Of a stretch of 64,000 bases of DNA, positions 48,783-57,067 are shown in pieces. The position numbers were made by a program, and so were the translations under genes. Source of the DNA: JAIBJN01 sp963842305 (lineage in GTDB: Bacteria > Actinomycetota > Thermoleophilia > Gaiellales > Gaiellaceae); assembly GCA_963842305.1 (NCBI GenBank), contig CAWJFW010000008.1, positions 160,823 to 224,822 of the forward strand, in the 5' to 3' direction. The notes below the pieces were generated by a model. The model ran no database searches. It saw nothing but the letters and a program-made list of their open reading frames with translations, and was not told where the DNA came from. Every line of letters starts with the position of its first letter. The first letter of the stretch is position 1.

Positions 48783-49946
48783 ATGAGCCAGGCAGCAAAC
48801 GAGCTCGAACCACGTGCGCAGCACGCCAGCAATCATGAGGTCGCCGTCATCGGAGGGGGCCAGGCGGGGATGGCAATGGGCTACTACCTTGCCCGCCAGG
48901 GGCGTCGCTTCGTCATTCTTGAACGTGGAGATTCGATTGCGCAGGCGTGGCGCGAGCGCTGGGACTCGCTACAACTCTTCACGCCGCGGGGCTACAGCAG
49001 CTTGCCGGGGCTTCCCTTCCCCGGCGAGCCGGCCGACTACCCGACTCGCGATGAGGTGATCGCCTATCTCGAGCACTATGCGGAGACGTTCGAGCTCCCG
49101 ATCGAGCTCAATAGCGGCGTGCGCAGGCTCTCAACAGAGGATGGGCGCTTCGTCCTCCAGGTTGAAGGGCGAACGATCACTCCCGATCAGGTCGTGATCG
49201 CGACAGGCCCATTCCAGATGCAGTTCGTCCCCAAGCTCGCTGAGAACCTTGAGGCCGACGTATGGCAGGCGCACAGCACGGGCTACCGACGGCCTAGCGA
49301 CCTGCCCGAGGGAACCGCGCTCGTCGTCGGGGGCGGAAACACCGGCTTTCAGATCGCCAAGGAGCTCTCGAGCACGCACAAGGTGATCCTCTCGGTCGGC
49401 TCTCGTCAGAAGCCGCTGCCGCAGCGAGTGGCCGGCCGCGACCTCTTCTGGTGGCTGACGAAGACGGGTCTGATCCACAAAACGGTCGAGTCGCGCCTCG
49501 GGCAAAGGCTGAAAGACCGGGACACGCTGATCGGATCGAGCCCCCGCGAGCTCAAGCACCGCTACGGCGTCGAACTGAAGCCCCGCGCGATGCGTGCCTC
49601 AGAACGCACCGTCACCTTCGAGGACGGAAGCGAGGTCGAAGTGGACGCAGTCATCTGGTCGACCGGCTACCGGCCCGACTACTCCTGGATCGACCTTCCG
49701 ATCCTTGACTCGAACGGGCGGTTGCGACACCGTCGCGGGGTGACCGACATCCCGGGTCTCTCCTTCCTCGGTCTCACTTGGCAACACACGCGCGGCTCGG
49801 CTCTAATCGGCTGGGTGAAGGATGACGCGCAGTTCATCGCCGAGCGAATCGCGGCCTTGCAGAAGGCGACGACACGAGCCGTGCAGGAGCCCGCGCACGA
49901 AGCGCCGGCGCCCGGGCAGGAGCACCTGCCCGAGAAGGGTAGGTAG
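48783..49946 (+). CDS. Flavin-dependent monooxygenase (CzcO/FMO-like)
   Basis: 387 aa from the ATG at 48783 (GGGGAG just upstream). Two Rossmann motifs: VIGGGQAGMAMGYYL near the N-terminus (FAD) and LVVGGGNTGFQIAKEL (NADPH). The C-terminal part has VDAVIWSTGYRPDYSWID, the usual FMO/thioredoxin-reductase-like GY motif. It oxidises N- or S-containing compounds or moves flavin electrons. It overlaps the multicopper oxidase operon (2-bp gap), so the two probably act on the same metal or substrate. Confidence 0.9.
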   Translation: MSQAANELEPRAQHASNHEVAVIGGGQAGMAMGYYLARQGRRFVILERGDSIAQAWRERWDSLQLFTPRGYSSLPGLPFPGEPADYPTRDEVIAYLEHYAETFELPIELNSGVRRLSTEDGRFVLQVEGRTITPDQVVIATGPFQMQFVPKLAENLEADVWQAHSTGYRRPSDLPEGTALVVGGGNTGFQIAKELSSTHKVILSVGSRQKPLPQRVAGRDLFWWLTKTGLIHKTVESRLGQRLKDRDTLIGSSPRELKHRYGVELKPRAMRASERTVTFEDGSEVEVDAVIWSTGYRPDYSWIDLPILDSNGRLRHRRGVTDIPGLSFLGLTWQHTRGSALIGWVKDDAQFIAERIAALQKATTRAVQEPAHEAPAPGQEHLPEKGR

Positions 49947-49948
49947 CC

Positions 49949-51760
49949 ATGCACGACCACAGCTCACACGGGCACGCGAACATCGAGTTTCCGAGCGCGA
50001 CCGAGGGGCTGCCGGAGGCGCGCCGCCCCGAGGTCGTCGAACTCACGGATGGGGACGAGTTCGAGCTCGAGATCGCGTCGGTGAAGAAGCAGATCGGAGA
50101 TGCGACCGTGCGCATGCTCGCCTACAACGGCTCGGTTCCGGGCCCGACGTTGAAAGTCCCCCAGGACGCGACGATCACGGTGCACGTCACCAACAGGAGC
50201 GACATGGAAGCGACCGTGCACTGGCACGGGCTGCGCTTGGAGAACCGCTACGACGGGACGCACGAGACGCAGGCGCCGATTCCGGTCGGCCAGACCTTCA
50301 CCTACCAGGTGAGCGTGCCCGATCCGGGCGCGTATTGGTACCACCCGCATATCCGTGAGGACTACGGCCAGGAGCTGGGCCTCTACGGGAACATCCTCGT
50401 CGTCCCGAGCGAGGATGATCACTGGCCGCCCGCCCACCGCGAGCTTCTCGTGACGCTCGACGACGTGCTGATCGAGGAGGGTCGGATTGCACACTTCAGC
50501 GAGTCGGAAACGACACATGTCGCCATGGGCCGCTTTGGAAACACGATGCTGGTCGCGGGCGAACCCGAGCTCTCGCTCGAGGCCAAGCGCGGCGAGGTCG
50601 TGCGCTTCTACTTCACGAACACGGCCAACACGCGCGTCTTCAACGTCACGCTGCCGGGGGCGCGGATGAAGCTCGTCGGGGCCGACAGCGGCCACTACGA
50701 GATGGAGGAGCCGGTCGAGGAGGTTCTGCTCGCCCCCTCCGAGCGCGTCGTGATCGATGTCCTCTTCGAGGAGCCGGGAGAGCTCGCGCTCGAGCATCGA
50801 ACGCCTGAGAAGTCCTACCGGCTTGCTGCGATCGAGGTCGCGAATGATCAGGCCGAACCCGATCTGACGGAGTACTTCGAAGACTTGCGAACGAACGAAG
50901 ACATGAGGGCGCTGCGCGAACGGATCGAGCCGTTCATCGAGGCTCCGCCTGACAAGACGATCTCCTTCGTGGCCGAGATGGACGAGGTCGGCCCTGAGGG
51001 TGGGGTCGACACCGGTATCTACGCCTGCCCGATGCATCCGGAGATCGTGGCGTCCTGGGCCGACAAGTGCCCGAAGTGCGGCATGAAGCTCATGCCTGGG
51101 GCGGCGGAGACCCAGGCACCGACCGCTTTCGCTTGCCCCATGCATGCGGAGATCACGGCCACATGGGCGACGACCTGCCCGAAATGCGCCATGACGCTGC
51201 GCGCGACGGGGATTGGCGAAGCGGCCGACGTCGACGACGCTGACGCTGCCTCGGACGCCGACGAGCAGCATCACGGCCATCACGAAGAAGATCACGGGCA
51301 CCACGAACACCACGGTGGAGGCCATGCGCACGGCGCGGCACAAGGGATCGAGTGGGAAGACGACATGGTCGAGGTCAACCGCATGACGACGCCGGCCAAC
51401 ACGCGCTGGAAGCTCGTCGATCGCGACACCGGGGCCGAAAACGCGCAGATCGACTGGACCTTCCGGGTGGGCGATCAGGTGAAGCTGCGCCTCATCAACG
51501 AGATGGACTCAGACCACCCGATGCCACACCCCTTTCACGTCCACGGAGCGGGCCGCTTCCTCATCCTCGCCAGGGACGGAGTCGGCGAGCCCAACCTGGC
51601 CTGGAAAGACACGGTGCTCGTCCGCACCGGCGAGACGGTCGACATCCTGCTCGACGTCACCAACCCCGGGCGCTGGATGGCGCACTGTCACATCGCCGAG
51701 CACCACGAGAGCGGGATGATGTTCAGCTTCAACGTCGCTCCGGAGGCCCGATCGCGGTGA
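49949..51760 (+). CDS. Multicopper oxidase with two HMBD heavy-metal domains and His-rich linker
   Basis: 603 aa, ATG, no Sec/Tat signal visible. The first cupredoxin half has HWHG (H91, H93) and YWYHPH (H132, H134). The last half has HPMPHPFHVHG (from H523) and MAHCHIAEHHESGM (type 1 Cys C580). Between them lie two HMBD-like motifs, YACPMHPEI...KCPKCGMKL (from C360) and FACPMHAEI...TCPKCAMTL (from C396), and a run of His (HHGHHEEDHGHHEHHGGGHAHG, split here). The enzyme oxidises copper(I) or phenols while reducing O2. The inserted metal domains suggest copper or other metal buffering. Partner flavoprotein is upstream. Confidence 0.92.
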   Translation: MHDHSSHGHANIEFPSATEGLPEARRPEVVELTDGDEFELEIASVKKQIGDATVRMLAYNGSVPGPTLKVPQDATITVHVTNRSDMEATVHWHGLRLENRYDGTHETQAPIPVGQTFTYQVSVPDPGAYWYHPHIREDYGQELGLYGNILVVPSEDDHWPPAHRELLVTLDDVLIEEGRIAHFSESETTHVAMGRFGNTMLVAGEPELSLEAKRGEVVRFYFTNTANTRVFNVTLPGARMKLVGADSGHYEMEEPVEEVLLAPSERVVIDVLFEEPGELALEHRTPEKSYRLAAIEVANDQAEPDLTEYFEDLRTNEDMRALRERIEPFIEAPPDKTISFVAEMDEVGPEGGVDTGIYACPMHPEIVASWADKCPKCGMKLMPGAAETQAPTAFACPMHAEITATWATTCPKCAMTLRATGIGEAADVDDADAASDADEQHHGHHEEDHGHHEHHGGGHAHGAAQGIEWEDDMVEVNRMTTPANTRWKLVDRDTGAENAQIDWTFRVGDQVKLRLINEMDSDHPMPHPFHVHGAGRFLILARDGVGEPNLAWKDTVLVRTGETVDILLDVTNPGRWMAHCHIAEHHESGMMFSFNVAPEARSR

Positions 51761-51819
51761 GCGTCATCAACGGTCTGACCGACCAGGTCATCGTCGCCGA
51801 CGTTCATTTTCACCACTAG
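51757..51819 (+). pseudogene. Truncated ORF coupled to multicopper oxidase
   Basis: GTGA overlap with the oxidase stop opens MSVINGLTDQVIVADVHFHH, then a stop. The overlap is typical of operon genes, so this is probably the first 20 codons of a lost downstream gene, or a leader peptide. Confidence 0.3.
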
Positions 51820-52100
51820 AGGCCTGGAGTGGCTCGCTCAGCCGAAGAGCGTCAGTCGACTGAGTGAAATGGATACGGTGCCGGCGACGCAGACCGACTC
51901 CGAGTACTTCTGGGACGGCGTCGGATACGCCTTGACCGCGTGACCAAGAGCTCGATCCACGAGTCAGGGAGCAGAAGGTCGTCAGTCAGCTCGCGCCGAG
52001 GCTCTGACACCTTCTGGCGTAACGCACTGACAGCCGGCCGTCGCTCCACTGACACGAACCCGTCGTTTCCACCGACGGAACAGCGCCGCTCTACAGCCAG
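51761..52100. other. 340-bp intergenic stretch with remnants and a repeat
   Basis: Holds the truncated ORF tail, the right copy of the 14-bp repeat (51846-51859), and a 24-codon frame near 51869 (DTVPATQTDSEYFWDGVGY) that looks like a gene remnant. No terminator was seen after nrdJ. Confidence 0.4.
51846..51859. repeat. 14-bp direct repeat, right copy
   Basis: AGAGCGTCAGTCGA, identical to 48525-48538. See that entry. Confidence 0.5.
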
Positions 52101-54857
52101 CTAGCTACAACCGGTGTTCTGGCCGCAGTCGCGGCACGTGTAGCACGAGCCCGTCCTCACCATCCGGCCGCCGCACTTGGCGCACTCGACGGCGTCCTCG
52201 AAGGCGTTGAAGAGGGCGGTCTGGCCGGGGGGCGGGGCCGGCGCGGCCTCCCCATCGGCACCCGCGGCACCGTTCTCCAGGATGTCGTGGGCCTCCGCCA
52301 GGCGCTTGCGAACCTCGGGGCTGAGGATGCCGAGCTCCTGCTGTGTGTCCGTGTCGAGGAACTTCTTGCCCATCCAGCGGAAGATGTAGTCGACGAGCGA
52401 CTTGGCGGCGCGGATGTCCGCGTCGTTCGTCAGGCCGCTCGGCTCGAAGCGCATGTGCGCGAACTTCGAGACGTAGACCTCGAGCGGGACGCCGTACTGA
52501 AGCCCGAGCGAGACGGAAATCATGAACGAGTTCATGAGGCCGGCAAGAGTCGTGCCCTCCTTGGCGATGTCCACGAAGATGTCGCCGGGGGTGCCGTCGT
52601 CGTAGAGCCCGACGTGGATGTAGCCCTCGTAGTCGCCGACGCGGAACTTGCGGCCGATCTCGGTGCGGTCGTCGGGGAGTCGGCGCCGGTCCTCCTTCTG
52701 GACGGGCGCCGGCGCAGAGGCGTCCGACTTCTTCGAGAGCGGCTGCGCGACCTTGCAGTTGTCGCGATAGATGGCGATCGCCTTGACGCCGAGCTTCCAC
52801 GAGTCGAGGAGGAGCTGCGAGATCTCGTCGACGGTGGACTCCTCGGGCAGGTTGACCGTCTTCGAGATGGCGCCCGAGATGAAAGGCTGGACCGCGCCCA
52901 TCATCTTCACGTGGCCCATGTAGTGGATGGCGCGCTCGCCGATCGCGCAGTCGAAGACCGGATAGTGCTCGGTCTTCAGGAACGGCGCGCCGACGACCGT
53001 GTTGCGGTCGTCGATGAAGGCGACGACCTGGTCGCGCTCCTCGGGCGCGTAGCCCATGCGGTCGAGCGCCATCGGGACGGTCTTGTTCACGATCGTGAGA
53101 TCGCCACCGCCGACGAGCTTCTTCATCTTCACGAGCGAGAAGTCCGGCTCGACCCCGGTCGTATCGCAATCCATCATGAAGCTGATCGTCCCCGTCGGCG
53201 CGAGCACGGTTGCCTGTGCGTTCCGGTAGCCGGCGACCTCGCCCAGGTCGAGCGCGTCGTCCCACGCGCGGCGGGCGGCGGAGAGCAGGTCGTCGGGCAC
53301 GGCGTGGGGATGCTCGATGTTCCCGACCGCGGCGCGGTGCTTGGCGATGACGCCGATCATGGCGCCGGCGTTCGGCTGATAGCCGGCGAACGGGCCCATC
53401 CGACCCGCGATCTCGGCCGACTTGCGGTACGCACGTCCGGTCATGAGCGCGGTGATCGCGGCGGCGAAGGCGCGGCCCTCGTCGGAGTCGTACGGGAGCC
53501 CGCGCGACATGAGGAGCGCGCCCAGGTTCGCATAGCCGAGGCCGAGCTGGCGGTAGGCCTTCGCGTTTCGGTCGATCTCCGGGGTCGGGTAGCTCGAGTA
53601 GCCGACGAGGATCTCCTGCGCGAGGAAGACCGTGTCGACCGTGTGCTCGAAGGCCTCGACGTCGAGGTCGCCGTCTTCGCGCCGGAACTTCATCAGGTTG
53701 ATGGAGGCGAGGTTGCAGGCGCTGTCGTCGATCGACATGTACTCCGAGCACGGGTTCGACGCGTTGATCCGGCTCGTGTTCGGGAGCGTGTGCCAGCTGT
53801 TGATCGTCGTGTCGTACTGGACGCCCGGGTCCGCGCAGCGCCAGGCCGCGTCGGCGGCCTGGCGGAGCAGGTCGCGCGCGGGGACCGTGGTGACCACGCT
53901 GCCGTCGGTGCGCGCCGTGAGGTTCCAGTCGTCGTTCGCCTCGACCGCCTCCATGAAGGCGTCGGTCACACGCACGGAGTTGTTCGCGTTTTGGTACTGG
54001 ATCGAGGCCCAGTCGGGCGAGTCGAGCGACATGTCGTAGCCGTTCGCCTCGAGGACGCGCGCCTTCTCCTCCTCGTGGGCCTTGCACCAGATGAACTCCT
54101 CGACGTCGGGGTGGTCGATGTCGAGGACGACCATCTTGGCCGCCCGCCGCGTCTTGCCGCCCGACTTGATCGTGCCGGCGGAGGCATCGGCGCCGCGCAT
54201 GAAGCTGACGGGCCCCGAGGCGTAGCCGCCCTTGGAGAGCTGCTCCTTCGAGGAGCGCAGGTGCGAGAGGTTGACGCCCGAGCCGGAGCCGCCGCGGAAG
54301 ATGACCCCCTCGCGCCGAATCCAATCGAGGATCGATTCCATCGAGTCTTCGATGGAGAGGATGAAGCACGCCGACGCCTGCGGGCGCTCCTCGAAGCCGA
54401 CGTTGAACCAGACCGGTGAGTTGAAGGAGGCGAGCTGGTTGACGAGGATCGCCTTCAGCTCGGCCTCGAACGCCTCGGCCTGCTCGTCGTCCTCGAAATA
54501 GCCGCCCTCGCGCCCCCAGCCGCCGATCGTGTCGACGACGCGGCCGATCATCTGCTTGACGCTCGACTCGCGCTCGGGCGAGGACATGCGGCCGCGGAAG
54601 TACTTCTGCGCGACGATGTTCGTCGCCGTCTGCGACCAGAACTTCGGGAACTCGACGCCCTTCTGCTCGAAGACCGGGCCGTCCTTGCCGGGGATGAACG
54701 CGTCGCGGAGCTCCCACTCGATCTCGTCGAACGGGTCGCGCCCGGGGATGGTGAAGTAGCGCTTGACGCCGCAGGCTCGCGCTGCATCGGCGACGCTGTT
54801 TCTCAGCGCCTCGTCCTCGATGACGGGTGCGTTTCCGGTGCGCGCTGCGGACGCCAT
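52101..54857 (-). CDS. nrdJ: Vitamin B12-dependent (class II) ribonucleotide reductase
   Basis: 918 aa from the ATG at 54857 (GGAGGGAG upstream). Longer frames to 55097 and 56118 cross a TetR gene and are not real. Motifs: GGSGSGVNLSHLRSSKE, NPCSEYMSIDDSACNLASINLMK (catalytic Cys), the segment starting FIWCKAHEEEKARVL, and a C-terminal four-Cys zinc-ribbon (CAKCGGRMVRTGSCYTCRDC). It reduces ribonucleotides with adenosylcobalamin, independent of oxygen. No cobalamin riboswitch or NrdR box was recognised in the 150 bp upstream. Confidence 0.97.
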   Translation of the reverse strand: MASAARTGNAPVIEDEALRNSVADAARACGVKRYFTIPGRDPFDEIEWELRDAFIPGKDGPVFEQKGVEFPKFWSQTATNIVAQKYFRGRMSSPERESSVKQMIGRVVDTIGGWGREGGYFEDDEQAEAFEAELKAILVNQLASFNSPVWFNVGFEERPQASACFILSIEDSMESILDWIRREGVIFRGGSGSGVNLSHLRSSKEQLSKGGYASGPVSFMRGADASAGTIKSGGKTRRAAKMVVLDIDHPDVEEFIWCKAHEEEKARVLEANGYDMSLDSPDWASIQYQNANNSVRVTDAFMEAVEANDDWNLTARTDGSVVTTVPARDLLRQAADAAWRCADPGVQYDTTINSWHTLPNTSRINASNPCSEYMSIDDSACNLASINLMKFRREDGDLDVEAFEHTVDTVFLAQEILVGYSSYPTPEIDRNAKAYRQLGLGYANLGALLMSRGLPYDSDEGRAFAAAITALMTGRAYRKSAEIAGRMGPFAGYQPNAGAMIGVIAKHRAAVGNIEHPHAVPDDLLSAARRAWDDALDLGEVAGYRNAQATVLAPTGTISFMMDCDTTGVEPDFSLVKMKKLVGGGDLTIVNKTVPMALDRMGYAPEERDQVVAFIDDRNTVVGAPFLKTEHYPVFDCAIGERAIHYMGHVKMMGAVQPFISGAISKTVNLPEESTVDEISQLLLDSWKLGVKAIAIYRDNCKVAQPLSKKSDASAPAPVQKEDRRRLPDDRTEIGRKFRVGDYEGYIHVGLYDDGTPGDIFVDIAKEGTTLAGLMNSFMISVSLGLQYGVPLEVYVSKFAHMRFEPSGLTNDADIRAAKSLVDYIFRWMGKKFLDTDTQQELGILSPEVRKRLAEAHDILENGAAGADGEAAPAPPPGQTALFNAFEDAVECAKCGGRMVRTGSCYTCRDCGQNTGCS

Positions 54858-54993
54858 GTCTCCCTCCAAGGGTATCGGTCGGACGTAGGTTGAAAGCTGG
54901 CCCGCCGGGGCGGGGACCAGTGAGAGTAGAGCGGGTACCGGACGGATCGGCCTGCGCCGTCGGCGGACGTCCGACCGACCGGCATGGCAGCGC

Positions 54994-55022
54994 TTGACAG
55001 CGTTGTGAGTGAGTGCTAACTT
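54994..55022 (+). promoter_or_regulatory. Promoter of tetR gene with TGAGT repeats in spacer
   Basis: TTGACA (54994-54999), 17-nt spacer, TAACTT (55017-55022). The spacer contains TGAGTGAGT (55006-55014), likely the operator. A start about 7 nt after the -10 would fall on or next to the ATG at 55030, giving a leaderless mRNA. Confidence 0.6.
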
Positions 55023-55029
55023 CCTCGCC

Positions 55030-55578
55030 ATGGCAACGCAGGCGACCGAGCGAAAGAGCGCCGAAGTCCGTCGCGAGGAGATCCTCGAGGCGGCCATGAA
55101 GGAGTTCGCCTACGGCGGGCTCCACGGCACGTCGACCGAGAAGATCGCCGCTCGGGCGGGCATCTCCCAGCCGTACCTCTTTCGCCTCTTCGGCACGAAG
55201 AAGGAACTGTTCATCGCCAGCTCGACGCGCTGTTTCGGGCGCGTGCTCGCCGCCTTCCAGGAGGCGGCCGCCGGCAAGACGGGGTACGAGGCCAAGAAGG
55301 CGATGGGACGTGCCTACGACCAGCTCCTCGCCGACCGCGAGATGCTTCTCGGCCAGATGCAGATGTATGCGGCCTGCTCCGACCCGGAGATCCGCGATGC
55401 GACGCGCCACGGCTTCGCCGATCTCTTTCGCTTCGTCGAGCAGGCGACGGGCCTCTCGACGGAGGAGATTCGCGACTTCTTCGCGCTGGGGATGCTGATG
55501 AACGTGGCCGCCACCATGGACCTTCCCCAGATCTGCGGCGACGACCACTCGTGGGCGGAGGAGCTGCGCTCGGCGTAG
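55030..55578 (+). CDS. TetR-family repressor
   Basis: 182 aa from the ATG at 55030. N-terminal HTH: EEILEAAMKEFAYGG, then TSTEKIAARAGISQPYLFRLFGTKKELF. C-terminal helices end ELRSA. The following gene is an MFS exporter, so it is most likely a local efflux repressor. Operator-like TGAGT motifs lie in its own promoter and before the transporter. Confidence 0.92.
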   Translation: MATQATERKSAEVRREEILEAAMKEFAYGGLHGTSTEKIAARAGISQPYLFRLFGTKKELFIASSTRCFGRVLAAFQEAAAGKTGYEAKKAMGRAYDQLLADREMLLGQMQMYAACSDPEIRDATRHGFADLFRFVEQATGLSTEEIRDFFALGMLMNVAATMDLPQICGDDHSWAEELRSA

Positions 55579-55600
55579 GGCTGGAGCGCCTCTTTTTTTT
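55566..55600 (+). terminator. Terminator after tetR
   Basis: Stem GCGCTC/GAGCGC with a 12-nt loop followed by CTCTTTTTTTT. The T-run at 55592-55600 is unusual for this genome. It separates tetR from the MFS promoter. Confidence 0.65.
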
Positions 55601-55614
55601 GGAGTCGAAGTTAG

Positions 55615-55624
55615 TGAGTACTCA
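55615..55624. promoter_or_regulatory. TGAGTACTCA palindrome before MFS gene
   Basis: A perfect 10-bp palindrome, 19-28 bp before the GTG start, with the same half-sites as 36382-36395. Candidate binding site for the preceding TetR. Confidence 0.5.
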
Positions 55625-55642
55625 GTATCAGAAAGGAGCGAG

Positions 55643-57067
55643 GTGAGCCGGACGACGACCATCTGGACGTTCGTGATCACGTCGGTAGCGCTCTTCATGG
55701 TCACCCTCGACAACCTCGTGGTCACGACCTCCCTGCCGGTGATCCGCGGCGATCTCGGCGCCTCGATCGAGGATCTCGAGTGGACCGTGAACGCGTACAC
55801 GCTGACCTTTGCGGTCTTTCTCCTCACAGGTGCTGCCCTGGGCGACCGTTTCGGCCGCAGGCGAATGTTCGTGTTCGGGCTCGGCATCTTCACGGCGGCA
55901 TCCGTGGCGGCCGCGCTCGCGCCGTCGGTGGAAGCGCTCATTGCCGCGCGCGCCGTGCAGGGGCTCGGCGGGGCGATCGTGACTCCGCTGACCCTGACCA
56001 TTCTGAGCGCCGCGGTCCCGCCGGAGAAGCGCGGCGTCGCTCTCGGCGCCTGGGGCGGGATCGGCGGCCTCGCCGTGGCGAGCGGGCCGCTCATCGGCGG
56101 CGCCGTCGTCGAGGGCATCTCCTGGCAGTGGATCTTCTGGCTGAACGTGCCGATCGGGCTCGTCCTGATCCCCCTCGCGTACTTCCGGCTGAAGGAGACC
56201 TACGGGCCGGCGACCCGGCTCGACCTTCCCGGCCTCGCCCTTGCGAGCACCGGGCTCCTCGGCATCGTCTGGGGCGTCGTCCGCGGGAACTCGGTCGGCT
56301 GGTCGAGCCCGGAGATCATCGGCGCCCTGGCGATCGGCTCGGTGCTGACGCTGGCGTTCGTCCTCTGGGAGCTCCGGGCACCGGCGCCGATGCTGCCGAT
56401 GCGCTTCTTCCGCAACAGGGCGTTCTCGGCGGCGAACGCGGCCTCGCTCTTCATGTTCTTCGGGATGTTCGGCTCGATCTTCCTGCTGGCCCAGTTCCTG
56501 CAGACCGTGCAGGGCTACAGCCCGCTGGATGCCGGACTTCGGATCCTCCCGTGGACGGCGATGCCGATCTTCATCGCCCCGCTCGCCGGTGCCCTCTCGG
56601 ATCGCATCGGCGGGCGGCCGCTCATGGCGACCGGGCTTGCCCTACAGGCGATCGGCCTCGGCTGGCTGGCGGCGATATCCACGCCGACCGTCCCGTACGC
56701 GGAGCTCGTTCCGGCGTTCGTGGTCTCCGGCATCGGGATGGCGCTCTTCTTCGCCCCGGTGGCCAACGTCGTCCTCTCGGCGGTGCTCCCGCGCGAGGAG
56801 GGCCAGGCCTCTGGCGCCAACAACGCGATCCGCGAGCTGGGCGGCGTCTTCGGCGTCGCCGTCCTCGCCTCGGTCTTCTCGAGCTACGGCGGCTACGAGT
56901 CCGGCCAGGCTTACGTCGACGGGCTCGTCCCGGCGGTCTGGGTCGGAGCCGTCGTCGTTGCGCTTGGCGCCGTCGCGGCGCTCTTCATCCCCCGCAAGCG
57001 CAGGCCGGCCGAGGGGACAGTCGAGGCGGAGACGACCGAGCCCGAGCTGGTGGCCGAGGCGGCCTAG
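55643..57067 (+). CDS. MFS drug-efflux transporter (DHA2/QacA-EmrB type)
   Basis: 474 aa, GTG with AAAGGAG upstream. Motifs: MVTLDNLVVTTSLPVI (DHA2 start), GAALGDRFGRRRMFVFG (motif A), GGIGGLAVASGPLIGG (motif C). Fourteen hydrophobic segments and an acidic tail. Its cognate TetR precedes it. Convergent with a glycosyltransferase, with a 4-bp overlap. Confidence 0.93.
   Translation: MSRTTTIWTFVITSVALFMVTLDNLVVTTSLPVIRGDLGASIEDLEWTVNAYTLTFAVFLLTGAALGDRFGRRRMFVFGLGIFTAASVAAALAPSVEALIAARAVQGLGGAIVTPLTLTILSAAVPPEKRGVALGAWGGIGGLAVASGPLIGGAVVEGISWQWIFWLNVPIGLVLIPLAYFRLKETYGPATRLDLPGLALASTGLLGIVWGVVRGNSVGWSSPEIIGALAIGSVLTLAFVLWELRAPAPMLPMRFFRNRAFSAANAASLFMFFGMFGSIFLLAQFLQTVQGYSPLDAGLRILPWTAMPIFIAPLAGALSDRIGGRPLMATGLALQAIGLGWLAAISTPTVPYAELVPAFVVSGIGMALFFAPVANVVLSAVLPREEGQASGANNAIRELGGVFGVAVLASVFSSYGGYESGQAYVDGLVPAVWVGAVVVALGAVAALFIPRKRRPAEGTVEAETTEPELVAEAA

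Noticed and set aside
52287..54419. 710-codon plus frame opposite nrdJ
   Set aside because: Antisense of a complete B12-dependent reductase; no family similarity.
54858..54993. Cobalamin riboswitch upstream of nrdJ
   Set aside because: I looked for the B12 box and peripheral stems because nrdJ needs B12; the GCCACTG-type core is not present in a suitable form.
52105..56118. 1337-codon minus frame across nrdJ and the TetR/MFS genes
   Set aside because: A shadow of nrdJ and of the opposite-strand TetR/MFS genes, with Arg-rich, repetitive translation.
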